Assembly (NCBI RefSeq): GCF_011030405.1
Contig: NZ_JAAJTJ010000004.1
Location: 124,001 to 188,000 of the forward strand
Source: Parapedobacter sp. SGR-10
Lineage (GTDB): Bacteria; Bacteroidota; Bacteroidia; Sphingobacteriales; Sphingobacteriaceae
Reading direction: 5' to 3'
Length of the DNA stretch: 64,000 nucleotides
The notes under the pieces are model-generated. The model did no database searches and was not told the DNA's origin. It saw nothing but the letters and a program-made list of their open reading frames with translations. The translations under genes were made by a program, and so were the position numbers. Positions 18,405 to 25,663 of this stretch are shown in pieces (the stretch's first letter is position 1; each line of letters begins with the position of its first letter).

Positions 18405-18655
18405 TCTATCTTCCAAAGGCTGATGAGGACCTTGCATATTGGGTAAAAACAGGAAATAGAGCTGTTCTCAAAAAAATAGCTGAACTCACAAGAGCAATTT
18501 TGGATAAGCCCTACTCAGGTATAGGTAAGCCTGAAGCACTTAAATACAACCTTGCTCCTAAATGGTCAAGAAGAATCACGAAGGAGCATCGTTATATTTA
18601 TCACGTGCAGGAAGACAAGTTGTATGTCTACTCACTTAGGGGACACTATGAATAA
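18395..18655 (+). CDS. YoeB/Txe-family mRNA-interferase toxin
   Basis: An 86-residue RelE-superfamily toxin of the Txe/YoeB branch, a ribosome-dependent endoribonuclease. Diagnostic features: short size, GKPEALKYNLAPKWSRRI (about 45-62) with Glu47, EHRYIYHV (about 64-71) with Arg66, and the C-terminal YVYSLRGHYE, where His84 and Tyr85 match the catalytic end of YoeB. All the expected active-site residues are present, so it is probably active. It overlaps the antitoxin gene by 10 bp. Confidence 0.92.
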   Translation: MEIIYLPKADEDLAYWVKTGNRAVLKKIAELTRAILDKPYSGIGKPEALKYNLAPKWSRRITKEHRYIYHVQEDKLYVYSLRGHYE

Positions 18656-18669
18656 GGAATCATATATAG

Positions 18670-19452
18670 TTAAAGCTGTTGTACAAACTCCTCCATAGCC
18701 GCTCCCGGATCCCCTGTTTTCATAAAGTTTTCACCGATCAAAAAACCTTGGAACCCTCTTTCTTTCAGATCGCGGATAGTTGAAGGATCTGAAATGCCAC
18801 TTTCGGAAACTTTGATAAACCGATCCGGAATCTGATCGACTAGATCGTGGGAGTGTGCTAAGGACACGCTGAAGTCTTTGAGATTGCGGTTGTTGACACC
18901 GATAGCATCAATGCTGTCAAAGATACTGCGGTGCAGTTCCTCTTCGTTGTGTACTTCGAGCAGGACATTCAGCCCCAGAGACTTGGCATACTGTGAAAAG
19001 GATTCGACCTCCTCCTCTGTCAAACAGGCCGCAATCAACAAAATGATGTCGGCTCCGTAAGCCTTTGCTTCGGCAATCTGATACGTATCTACAATAAATT
19101 CCTTACGGAGCAGGGGAATGGTCAATGCCTCCCGGGCGGCAGTCAGATCGGCTAGGCTTCCTTGAAAGAAATCCGGATCAGTCAGCACCGAGATGGCCGA
19201 CGCTCCGGCATTTTGATAGCCCAACACGACATCTTGCACGGTAGAAGTTCCGTTGATCAGCCCTTTTGAAGGAGAAGCTCGTTTGTACTCGGCGATAATA
19301 CCTGTTTTCTGCGGGTCGAGGATACTGTCTTTCAATGAATAGCAGGTACGCCCGAATAGAGGATATTGTTCCAGTTCAGCAAGAGAAACCTGAGCTTTGG
19401 CTTCAGCAACCTCTTGTTTTTTCTTTTCTACGATTTTATCGAGTATAGTCAT
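18670..19452 (-). CDS. trpC: Indole-3-glycerol-phosphate synthase
   Basis: A 260-residue TIM-barrel enzyme that closes the indole ring of tryptophan from CdRP. Seen: the N-terminal ILDKIVEKKKQEVAEAK, the active-site IIAEYKRASPSKGLIN (about 53-68), LLRKEFIVDTYQI (about 114-126), ADIILLIAACL, IGVNNRNLKDF and VSESGISDPSTI. It is monofunctional; there is no fused TrpF domain. It lies 108 bp after trpG with no trpD between, which is unusual for a trp operon. Confidence 0.96.
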   Translation of the reverse strand: MTILDKIVEKKKQEVAEAKAQVSLAELEQYPLFGRTCYSLKDSILDPQKTGIIAEYKRASPSKGLINGTSTVQDVVLGYQNAGASAISVLTDPDFFQGSLADLTAAREALTIPLLRKEFIVDTYQIAEAKAYGADIILLIAACLTEEEVESFSQYAKSLGLNVLLEVHNEEELHRSIFDSIDAIGVNNRNLKDFSVSLAHSHDLVDQIPDRFIKVSESGISDPSTIRDLKERGFQGFLIGENFMKTGDPGAAMEEFVQQL

Positions 19453-19560
19453 TTTATAGTATTTAGTACAAAGTATTTAGATACACTGTCTATCTTAAAA
19501 AAGATGTAAGACTTTGAAATTAAATCATTTTCTCATCTCCAAATTACCCCATCTTCAAAT

Positions 19561-20133
19561 TTATTTCAACCAGTTTTCTATCAACTTCTTTCCATTATCT
19601 GTCAACACCGATTCGGGATGGAATTGTACACTGCGTACATCGTATATCGTATGTGACAAGGCCATGATGATGCCATCGGGGTCGAGAGCTGTGATTTTTA
19701 ATGTATCGGGAAGGGTATTCTTTTCTACCGCCCAAGAATGGTAACGGCCGATCTTGGAATTGCGGGGAAAATCTTGAAACAACTTTTCTGTATCGTCCGT
19801 GATGATAATGTCTGTCGCTACGCCATGTAAGGGTTTGGGCATATTGAAGAGTGTTCCTCCAAAAACTTCTGCAATAGCCTGTTGGCCAAGGCATATCCCC
19901 AAAATACTTTTTGTGGGGGCATAGGTACGTATGACGTCCATCAGCAACCCTGCTTCCTCGGGGATGCCGGGGCCGGGCGATAGAAGGATCTTGTCAAAAT
20001 CGTCCACATAATCCAATGTGAATTTGTCGTTTCGGACGACTTCATAATCTTCTCCCAATTCTTGTAGGAGATGTACCAGATTGTAAGTAAATGAATCGTA
20101 ATTGTCGATTACTAATATTTTAGTTTTGCTCAT
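19561..20133 (-). CDS. trpG: Anthranilate synthase component II (glutamine amidotransferase)
   Basis: A 190-residue class I glutamine amidotransferase subunit supplying ammonia to TrpE. Motifs: VIDNYDSFTYNLVHLLQELG (about 8-27), LLSPGPGIPEEAGL, the nucleophile loop ILGICLGQQAIAEVFGG with Cys84 (about), and VQFHPESVLT with the catalytic His and Glu. It may also serve p-aminobenzoate synthesis, as TrpG often does. It stands downstream of trpE and the small ORF at 20279-20455, separated by a dispersed repeat. Confidence 0.95.
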   Translation of the reverse strand: MSKTKILVIDNYDSFTYNLVHLLQELGEDYEVVRNDKFTLDYVDDFDKILLSPGPGIPEEAGLLMDVIRTYAPTKSILGICLGQQAIAEVFGGTLFNMPKPLHGVATDIIITDDTEKLFQDFPRNSKIGRYHSWAVEKNTLPDTLKITALDPDGIIMALSHTIYDVRSVQFHPESVLTDNGKKLIENWLK

Positions 20134-20192
20134 CGGTGCTTTCTAATTCTTTTTCTTTGATGTTTGTGCTGAATTAGAGGTAGTTAGTTTGT

Positions 20193-20292
20193 CGTCATTT
20201 CGAACGAAGAGAGAAATCTATGAATGAAAAGGAAATTAACGCGCTATATGTCCATAGATTTCTCTTCGTCGTACCTCCTTATCGAAATGACG
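20193..20292. repeat. Dispersed inverted repeat, GTCAT family (copy 2)
   Basis: Terminal arms CGTCATTTCGA and TCGAAATGACG are perfect over 11 bp; inner arms GAGAAATCTATG and CATAGATTTCTC also pair. The element lies between trpE and trpG inside the operon and supplies the last four codons and the stop of the small ORF ending at 20279. Confidence 0.85.
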
Positions 20293-20455
20293 TTTTTTTC
20301 TTAAATTCTATTTTTTCGTTTTCCTGTTGCAAACTTTTTGCTTGATTGTCATATTTCTCCCTCAAGTCCAACAATTCTAAAATACGTTGGTCTATCGTGG
20401 CTATCGAGGCCTCTAGGTGAGGTAATGTAAGGCAGTATTCCAATGGTCGTATCAT
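20279..20455 (-). CDS. Small ORF coupled to trpE, function unknown
   Basis: A 58-codon ORF (MIRPLEYCLTLPHLEASIAT at the start). Its ATG overlaps the trpE stop as ATGA, a classic coupled arrangement that makes translation likely. The predicted protein is a short helix, with heptad-like leucines and a charged coiled-coil tail (LDLREKYDNQAKSLQQENEK). I know no function for it. The last residues (TSFR) and the stop codon come from the dispersed repeat at 20193-20292, so the present C-terminus may be an accident of repeat insertion into a longer gene or spacer. Confidence 0.6.
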   Translation of the reverse strand: MIRPLEYCLTLPHLEASIATIDQRILELLDLREKYDNQAKSLQQENEKIEFKKKTSFR

Positions 20456-21855
20456 ATCTCCTGTGCTATTTCCAATGCCTTGCGCAATGCGGCAATCTTA
20501 TTGTTGACTTCCTGTAGTTCTTTTTCCGGATCCGAGTCCAATACGATACCTGCTCCCGCTTGGTAATGCAATACACTTTGTTTGCTTAAAAAGGAACGTA
20601 TCATGATAGCATGGTTAAAATCTCCGTTGAAACCCATGTAGCCTAATGCCCCGGAATAGAAAGAGCGCTGAAGCCCTTCGTAACGGTCGATCAAGGTCAG
20701 GGCCATATGCTTGGGGGCTCCGGATAGTGTCCCGGCCGGAAAGGTGTCCCCGACGACATCGAATGGATTGGCATCGGCATGCAACTGTCCCGAGACTTTG
20801 GATACCAAATGTATAATGTGCGAGTAATATTGAGCTTCCTTATAGGATTTGACCTGTACATCGGTACAATGCCGGCTTAGGTCGTTTCGGGCCAAATCTA
20901 CGAGCATGACATGTTCGGCTGATTCTTTTGGATCGTTTTTAAGGGCTTCGGCTATTTTTTCGTCTTCTTCCAGATTTCCCGTACGTTTGAATGTTCCTGC
21001 AATAGGATAAATGGTTGCTTCGTTTTTTTTGATGGTTAACTGTGCTTCCGGAGACGAACCGAATAACTTGAAGTCCCCGTAGTCAAAATAGAATAGGTAG
21101 GGCGAGGGGTTAACGGACCGCAGGGCACGGTATACATTGAACTCATCACCAGCAAAGGCTGTAGCAAAGCCTCTTGATGGTACGATCTGAAATACATCCC
21201 CACGTTGGATATGCTCTTTCATCTTGACGACCAGGTTACGAAAGTCACTGTCCGACATATTGGAAGTTTCTTCGCCTTTGACCTGAAAGGAATATTCGGG
21301 GAAATTCTTGTTTTGGATCAGATACTCCATGCGTTCCAGTTCACTTTCTTCGTTTTCCAACAGGTTTTCGAAGATATACAGCTGGTTTCTGAAATGGTCT
21401 ATCGCAATGACATACTTGTAGACATGGTATTGTAGAAAAGGAATGGCTCGACTCTCTTCCACCTTGGCCGTCAGCGTGATGTCTTCGAAATGTGCGACCG
21501 TATCGAATGTGAAATAGCCGAAAAGACCGTTTGAAATCACATTTACACCGGGGATTCCATCACTGTGAAATGTTTTCCTAAAATCTGAAACCTCTTTACG
21601 TAGATCTATTTCACTGGCTTTTTTGTATATTTTTTGCTCTCCGGGGTAAGCGATCTGCAAGGTGTCTTGATCCAGTGTGATGCCTGCTATGGGCTGGCAA
21701 CAGATATAGCTGATATTATTGTCCCGACTGTGATATTCCGAGCTTTCCAACAAGAGACTATTTGGAAATGTATCACGTAGTCTTAGATAGATACTGACAG
21801 GCGTCGTTGTGTCTGCCAATATTTTTTTATACGGTGTCTTGAATGTGTATTTCAT
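20452..21855 (-). CDS. trpE: Anthranilate synthase component I
   Basis: A 467-residue chorismate-using enzyme that makes anthranilate with TrpG. The start at 21855 gives MKYTFKTPYKKILADTTTPV; a TTG seven codons upstream is less likely. The N-terminal domain has the LLESSEYHSRDNNISYI region, which contains the LLES element of Trp feedback inhibition. The C-terminal catalytic domain has GDVFQIVPSR, NPSPYLFYFDYGDFKLFGSS, PIAGTFKRTG, MLVDLARNDLSRH and FPAGTLSGAPKHMA. Expression is probably set by the attenuator upstream with the leader peptide at 22007-22069. Confidence 0.96.
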   Translation of the reverse strand: MKYTFKTPYKKILADTTTPVSIYLRLRDTFPNSLLLESSEYHSRDNNISYICCQPIAGITLDQDTLQIAYPGEQKIYKKASEIDLRKEVSDFRKTFHSDGIPGVNVISNGLFGYFTFDTVAHFEDITLTAKVEESRAIPFLQYHVYKYVIAIDHFRNQLYIFENLLENEESELERMEYLIQNKNFPEYSFQVKGEETSNMSDSDFRNLVVKMKEHIQRGDVFQIVPSRGFATAFAGDEFNVYRALRSVNPSPYLFYFDYGDFKLFGSSPEAQLTIKKNEATIYPIAGTFKRTGNLEEDEKIAEALKNDPKESAEHVMLVDLARNDLSRHCTDVQVKSYKEAQYYSHIIHLVSKVSGQLHADANPFDVVGDTFPAGTLSGAPKHMALTLIDRYEGLQRSFYSGALGYMGFNGDFNHAIMIRSFLSKQSVLHYQAGAGIVLDSDPEKELQEVNNKIAALRKALEIAQEI

Positions 21856-21924
21856 CTTATCAAAGTAAAAAGTCAAAAATAAAAAGTCAAAAAGTATTGA
21901 TTCAAACTAGCAATTTTCATTAAC

Positions 21925-21953
21925 AAAAAAGCCCGACTATATTGTCGGGCTTT
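21925..21953 (-). terminator. trp attenuator terminator
   Basis: Minus-strand stem AAAGCCCGAC/GTCGGGCTTT, loop of 6, followed by six T. Its 5' arm (CCCGAC) can instead pair with GTCGGG inside the leader ORF (22014-22019), which would be the antiterminator. It sits 70 bp before the trpE ATG. Confidence 0.92.
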
Positions 21954-22006
21954 AATTTGAATGGTTTTGGTTGATTATGAAAATCTTTATCAAGAATACC
22001 AAAATG

Positions 22007-22069
22007 CTAGCTACCCGACGTATTATACTCAGGCCACCACCAAAATTGATATTTGTTTTCAGTCATCAT
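22007..22069 (-). CDS. trpL: trp operon leader peptide with three consecutive Trp codons
   Basis: A 20-codon ORF starting MMTENKY, with Trp codons 10, 11 and 12 in a row (QFWWWPE), ending GS and a TAG stop. It is followed by the intrinsic terminator at 21925-21953 and then trpE. The segment GTCGGG (codons 17-19) lies just beyond a ribosome stalled at the Trp codons and is covered by one that reaches the stop, exactly as needed for attenuation by 2:3 versus 3:4 pairing. The first or second ATG could be used. Confidence 0.93.
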   Translation of the reverse strand: MMTENKYQFWWWPEYNTSGS

Positions 22070-22076
22070 TGCCGCA

Positions 22077-22106
22077 CAAAATTATTATATTTTTTAAAAA
22101 ATCCAA
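22077..22106 (-). promoter_or_regulatory. trp operon promoter (TTG, 19 nt, TAATTTTG)
   Basis: On the minus strand TTG (22104-22106) and the -7 element TAATTTTG (22077-22084) are separated by exactly 19 nt, the Bacteroidota consensus spacing. The -7 box ends 7 nt before the leader ATG, so the leader peptide would be translated from an almost leaderless end. Confidence 0.75.
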
Positions 22107-22136
22107 GAAATTTTAATAAAAAAATAAAAATAAAGC

Positions 22137-23204
22137 TTAGATCGTGAAATTCCATCCAAAAGGATCTTCTATTTTCCCGTAACGCAGCTGGTTGAGATAA
22201 TCCAGTACTTTGTTTGAAAATTCACGTCCTTCTACAGGAGGGAGATGATAATCCTGTCCTTCATAACCTATCCTGTCGATATGGGTGATGGTTGCTGCGG
22301 TTCCGGCCGCAAAAGCCTCTGATACGGTTCCGGCCTTGATACCGTCGATCAATTCCTGTACAGAAACTTTTCGTTGCTCGGCTTTATAACCCCATTTTTC
22401 AGCCAATTCCATGATTGTTCGTCGTGTCACGCCGTGGAGGATAGTATCTCCATGCGGTGTGATGATGCTGTCACCGATACGGAAGATCAAGTTTGCTGTA
22501 CCGGCTTCCTCGATATACTTGTGTTCTTTAGCATCTGTCCACATGATCTGGTCGTAACCTTCGTCATTGGCCAATTGGGTAGGATATAGGGATAAGGCGT
22601 AGTTTCCTGCATTTTTCGAAAAACCTACACCGCCTTCAGCCGCCCGGGTATAGTATGTTTCCACTTTTAGGCTGATGGGCTTGCTGTAATAAGCACCTAC
22701 AGGGCACGTGATGATCAAGAATTTGTACGAGACAGAAGGGTGTACACCCAAAGCTGCTTCGGTCGCAAACATAAAGGGACGGATATACAACGATGTGCCT
22801 TCTTTGGATGGAACCCAATCCCTATCCACGTCCAATAGTTTTTTCAGACCGTCCATGAAGATTTCTTCCGGTACTTCTGGCATCTGGAGGCGTACGGCCG
22901 ATTTGTTGAAGCGTTCCCAATTCTTGTCTGGACGAAAGATGCTTACCGTACCATCGGCAAATTTGTATCCCTTTATGCCTTCAAAGATGGCTTGTCCGTA
23001 ATGCAGGGAAGACATGGAGGGGCTGATGAACAGGTTGCCATAAGGTACGATGCTCACATCCACCCACTGGCCATGGTTGTATTCTGCCACTAACATGTGG
23101 TCAGACATGATTTGTCCAAATTTTAAATTGTTGAAGTCTACCTGCGAGAGTCTTGATTGTTGTGTTGGCTCTACGCGAATTGAAAGTTGTTCTGTCGCGC
23201 TCAT
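22137..23204 (-). CDS. ilvE: Branched-chain amino-acid aminotransferase
   Basis: A 355-residue fold-type IV PLP aminotransferase that interconverts Val, Leu and Ile with their keto acids. Seen: LHYGQAIFEGIKGYKFADGT (about 67-86), IRPFMFATEAALGV, the PLP lysine in EGGVGFSKNAGNYALSLYPT (Lys197), DAKEHKYIEEAGTANLIFRI and GVTRRTIMELAEKWGY. Length and motifs match the longer BCAT class found in Bacteroidota and eukaryotes. It is a separate gene just upstream of the trp promoter, in the same direction; the 30 bp between its stop and the trp promoter hold no terminator I can see, so some read-through into the trp leader is possible. Confidence 0.95.
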   Translation of the reverse strand: MSATEQLSIRVEPTQQSRLSQVDFNNLKFGQIMSDHMLVAEYNHGQWVDVSIVPYGNLFISPSMSSLHYGQAIFEGIKGYKFADGTVSIFRPDKNWERFNKSAVRLQMPEVPEEIFMDGLKKLLDVDRDWVPSKEGTSLYIRPFMFATEAALGVHPSVSYKFLIITCPVGAYYSKPISLKVETYYTRAAEGGVGFSKNAGNYALSLYPTQLANDEGYDQIMWTDAKEHKYIEEAGTANLIFRIGDSIITPHGDTILHGVTRRTIMELAEKWGYKAEQRKVSVQELIDGIKAGTVSEAFAAGTAATITHIDRIGYEGQDYHLPPVEGREFSNKVLDYLNQLRYGKIEDPFGWNFTI

Positions 23205-23246
23205 TTCTACATAGTCATTTATAAGGTGTGCAATTTAGGAAAAAAG

Positions 23247-23276
23247 ATAATAGCCTGCTCAAAAACAGGCTATTAT
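23247..23276. terminator. Hairpin terminator of the zinc peptidase gene
   Basis: Stem ATAATAGCCTG/CAGGCTATTAT with an 8-nt loop. Read on the minus strand it is followed by CTTTTTTCC; on the plus strand by eight T. It separates the peptidase from ilvE. Confidence 0.85.
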
Positions 23277-23288
23277 TTTTTTTATTCT

Positions 23289-23316
23289 GTAGAGACGTAA
23301 AATCTTACGTCTCTAC
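23289..23316. repeat. TAGAGACG palindrome family, variant copy
   Basis: GTAGAGACGTAA and TTACGTCTCTAC, perfect 12-bp arms with four bases between. It starts 15 bp downstream of the zinc peptidase stop. Relatives at 39701-39726, 42396-42406 and 49429-49456. Confidence 0.85.
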
Positions 23317-23330
23317 AAAAGGTAAAATTT

Positions 23331-24017
23331 CTAATCCCTTCTACCCAACAGGATACTTGCATAATAGAGCAAAGTGACCAAAGCGGATAGTGCAGCGATG
23401 ACATAGGTCATGGCAGCCCATTTCAATGCATCCTTGGCTCCGTCGTGCTCAGGAACATTGTGGGTAATATTGGCACGATCCAACCAGGTCAATGCTCGTT
23501 TGGACGCGTCAAATTCAACCGGAAGGGTTACGAAACTGAACAAAGTAGTCACGCCCAGAGCAATGACTCCGATGGTCAATAGCAAGAAGCTATTCGAAAA
23601 AATAGCCAACATCACACCGATCATCAAGGTAAAGGATGTGATCTTCGAGGCAACGCTGACGATAGGCACCATCGCCGAACGAAACTGCAGCCAAGTGTAT
23701 GCCGAAGCGTGTTGTACGGCGTGACCACATTCGTGTGCCGCTACAGCCGCTGCTGCGACGCTACGTCCATGGTACACTTCCGGACTTAGATTGACCGTTC
23801 TGTTTGCCGGATTGTAGTGATCCGTAAGTTGTCCTTCTACCGATATGATGTTGACATCATAGATACCGTTGTCATGTAGCATCTTCTGGGCGATCTCTGC
23901 ACCGGACAGACCCGACGTCAGGGGCATTTCGGAGTATTTTTTAAACTTGTTCCTAAACCTCGTCTGTACGATCATACTGACGATACCGATACCAATCAAT
24001 AAAAACCAAATAGTCAT
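23331..24017 (-). CDS. Membrane zinc metallopeptidase, YugP/DUF family M-type
   Basis: A 228-residue membrane protein with an N-terminal anchor, the zinc motif AAHECGHAVQH (His95, Glu96, His99), and three to four further hydrophobic segments in the second half (MIGVMLAIFSNSFLLLTIGV, AMTYVIAALSALVTLLYYAS). This matches the putative neutral zinc metallopeptidase family to which Bacillus YugP belongs; its substrates are unknown. The third zinc ligand is presumably the Glu/Asp in LPVEFDASKRA, conserved in the family. Single gene with its own terminator. Confidence 0.88.
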   Translation of the reverse strand: MTIWFLLIGIGIVSMIVQTRFRNKFKKYSEMPLTSGLSGAEIAQKMLHDNGIYDVNIISVEGQLTDHYNPANRTVNLSPEVYHGRSVAAAAVAAHECGHAVQHASAYTWLQFRSAMVPIVSVASKITSFTLMIGVMLAIFSNSFLLLTIGVIALGVTTLFSFVTLPVEFDASKRALTWLDRANITHNVPEHDGAKDALKWAAMTYVIAALSALVTLLYYASILLGRRD

Positions 24018-24231
24018 ATTTTTCTTTCTTTAAATTTCTTACCTAATTATATACTATTGCTGAATCAATCGCCAAATATTGTTCCATACTTGAATCAGCA
24101 GCTTTGTTGTCCCATAAAGATATTTATTTTGGCCAAATTGGCTTCAAGAAAAATAAAAAACAATCATTTTTGTGACAAAATGGCGGTATGACTTTAAAAC
24201 CAATCTCTTTCAGACTTGTTTATCCATTGCC

Positions 24232-24600
24232 ATGAAAATACCCAAGATACATATCAAGCGCATATATGAACCAGCGGAATCAACAGATGGCTTTCGTGTA
24301 CTGGTCGACAGGCTTTGGCCGAGAGGGATAAAAAAAGAAAAGGCCCATGTAGACGAATGGGCAAAAGATATTGCACCGTCCACGGAGATCCGCGTGGCGT
24401 ACGGACATATCCCCGAACGATGGGAGAAATTCAAGGGACAGTACCTGGCTGAGCTCAAAAAAAATGAAGATATCCCGCATTATCTGGATAAATGGGAAGA
24501 ACATCCCGTCATTACCTTGCTGTATGCCGCCAAAGACGAGAAACATGCACATGTGCTTGTCCTACAAAAATATTTGCAGGATTGTTATAAAAAGAGGTAA
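24232..24600 (+). CDS. DUF488 family protein
   Basis: A 122-residue cytoplasmic protein of the DUF488 family. The chosen ATG gives MKIPKIHIKRIYEP; an upstream start would add 20 residues not seen in the family. The signature GFRVLVDRLWPRGIKKEKA (about 21-39) is strong, followed by WAKDIAPSTEIRVAYGH and the aromatic PERWEKFKGQYLAEL. The biochemical function of DUF488 proteins is not established. Single gene, divergent from the zinc peptidase. Confidence 0.93.
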   Translation: MKIPKIHIKRIYEPAESTDGFRVLVDRLWPRGIKKEKAHVDEWAKDIAPSTEIRVAYGHIPERWEKFKGQYLAELKKNEDIPHYLDKWEEHPVITLLYAAKDEKHAHVLVLQKYLQDCYKKR

Positions 24601-25075
24601 AGGAAAATATATTCTCTAAATACTGGCTCCCGCGGGATGCGCGTGCTGATCTAAGGTGCGAATCGGGATAGGGGAGGACTTTTTTTGTAAAACATACATC
24701 CATTTGACCTTATGGCCTCCCCTTTCTCCGATTGCTGGGATAAGTTCTCCCAATTGCGGTTTTAAAATAAGGCGATTATATACAAATCTAACCAAAACAT
24801 TCCGTCATCTTGAGCGGAGTGAAACGTAGTCGAAAGATCTCATCTAAGGAGGGGTTAACAATGATGAGATTCTTCCACTTCACTTCGTTTCGGTCAGAAT
24901 GACGATGTTATTTATGATTGGTCATAAAAGTATATAACTGCCTAAAATAAATAGGGGGAGGAATTAAATTTTTGAACATTTTACAAAGAGTATGTATTTA
25001 CCTCCCCCTGGGAATAACCCGACCATAAGCAGAGTTATTCCGGATTAGACCTTAATGTTGAATACTTAACAGGTA
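24601..25075. other. Intergenic stretch with several inverted repeats, no gene
   Basis: No credible ORF. Four structures are visible: an imperfect pair beginning AATCGG (24661-24677) and ending CCGATT (to 24732); the dispersed repeat at 24803-24904; AGGGGGAGG (24953-24961) with CCTCCCCCT (25001-25009); and GGAATAAC/GTTATTCC (25011-25040), which could end the barrel gene that converges here. None has a clear T-run. Confidence 0.6.
24803..24904. repeat. Dispersed inverted repeat, GTCAT family (copy 3)
   Basis: Begins CGTCATCTTGAGCGGAGTGA and ends CGGTCAGAATGACG; inner arms GATCTCATC/GATGAGATT pair. This is the most complete copy in the window. Confidence 0.85.
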
Positions 25076-25615
25076 CTAAAACTTGAACGTAACCCCGACA
25101 TTAAGATGCGAAACACCATAACCTAGCTCGGCGTAGGCCCCAATATTGTCACTAAAGAACCAACGTCCACCCAGAAAAGCAGATAATCCCAGGCCGCTGC
25201 CGTAGTTGTTGGCATACCCGGCGTCACTGCCGGTGCTGCTGTAGCTCACGATGTTGTATCCTAACATCAAGCCGCCGTAGACATCCAGGTTGGGCACGTT
25301 TTTAAATCCATTGTAGTGATAAGCCCCGCGGGCGCCAACGACGATATAGTTCCATTTGGCTGTATAGCTACCACTGGTATATTTATAGCCTGTATTGCCC
25401 ACATAACCACCAAGACTGACGACACCAGGGCCACCGATGTCCCACATGCCGTGATCGACTGAGGCGCTGATAGCGGGGCGAGCTTTACCAAGCCCGCCTA
25501 AGGCGGTTCCTAGGCCGATACCGAGATTTGCTGTAGTTGTACCTTTTTGAAATGGCTGCGCATGGGCAGCTACGGCGATAAACACCGCCAGGATAATAAA
25601 GATTGATTTTTTCAT
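25076..25615 (-). CDS. Outer-membrane beta-barrel protein, 179 aa
   Basis: A 179-residue exported protein: signal peptide MKKSIFIILAVFIAVAAHAQ, then about eight glycine-rich amphipathic strands (TTTANLGIGLGTALGGLG, VSLGGYVGNTGYKY, NYIVVGARGAYHY, IGAYAELGYGVSHLNVGVTF) ending with Phe. It is a small barrel of the OmpW/OmpX-like size class; function unknown. It is the last gene of a minus-strand series of envelope proteins, 48 bp after the beta-helix lipoprotein. Confidence 0.8.
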   Translation of the reverse strand: MKKSIFIILAVFIAVAAHAQPFQKGTTTANLGIGLGTALGGLGKARPAISASVDHGMWDIGGPGVVSLGGYVGNTGYKYTSGSYTAKWNYIVVGARGAYHYNGFKNVPNLDVYGGLMLGYNIVSYSSTGSDAGYANNYGSGLGLSAFLGGRWFFSDNIGAYAELGYGVSHLNVGVTFKF

Positions 25616-25663
25616 CGATTGTAAATATTATTGTTTAAATAAGATGGTGAAAGTCTCAGACTA

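Noticed and set aside
22137..23204. A leader peptide with Val/Leu/Ile codons before ilvE
   Set aside because: The upstream region of ilvE holds only the terminator and repeat at 23247-23316 and no short ORF rich in branched-chain codons.
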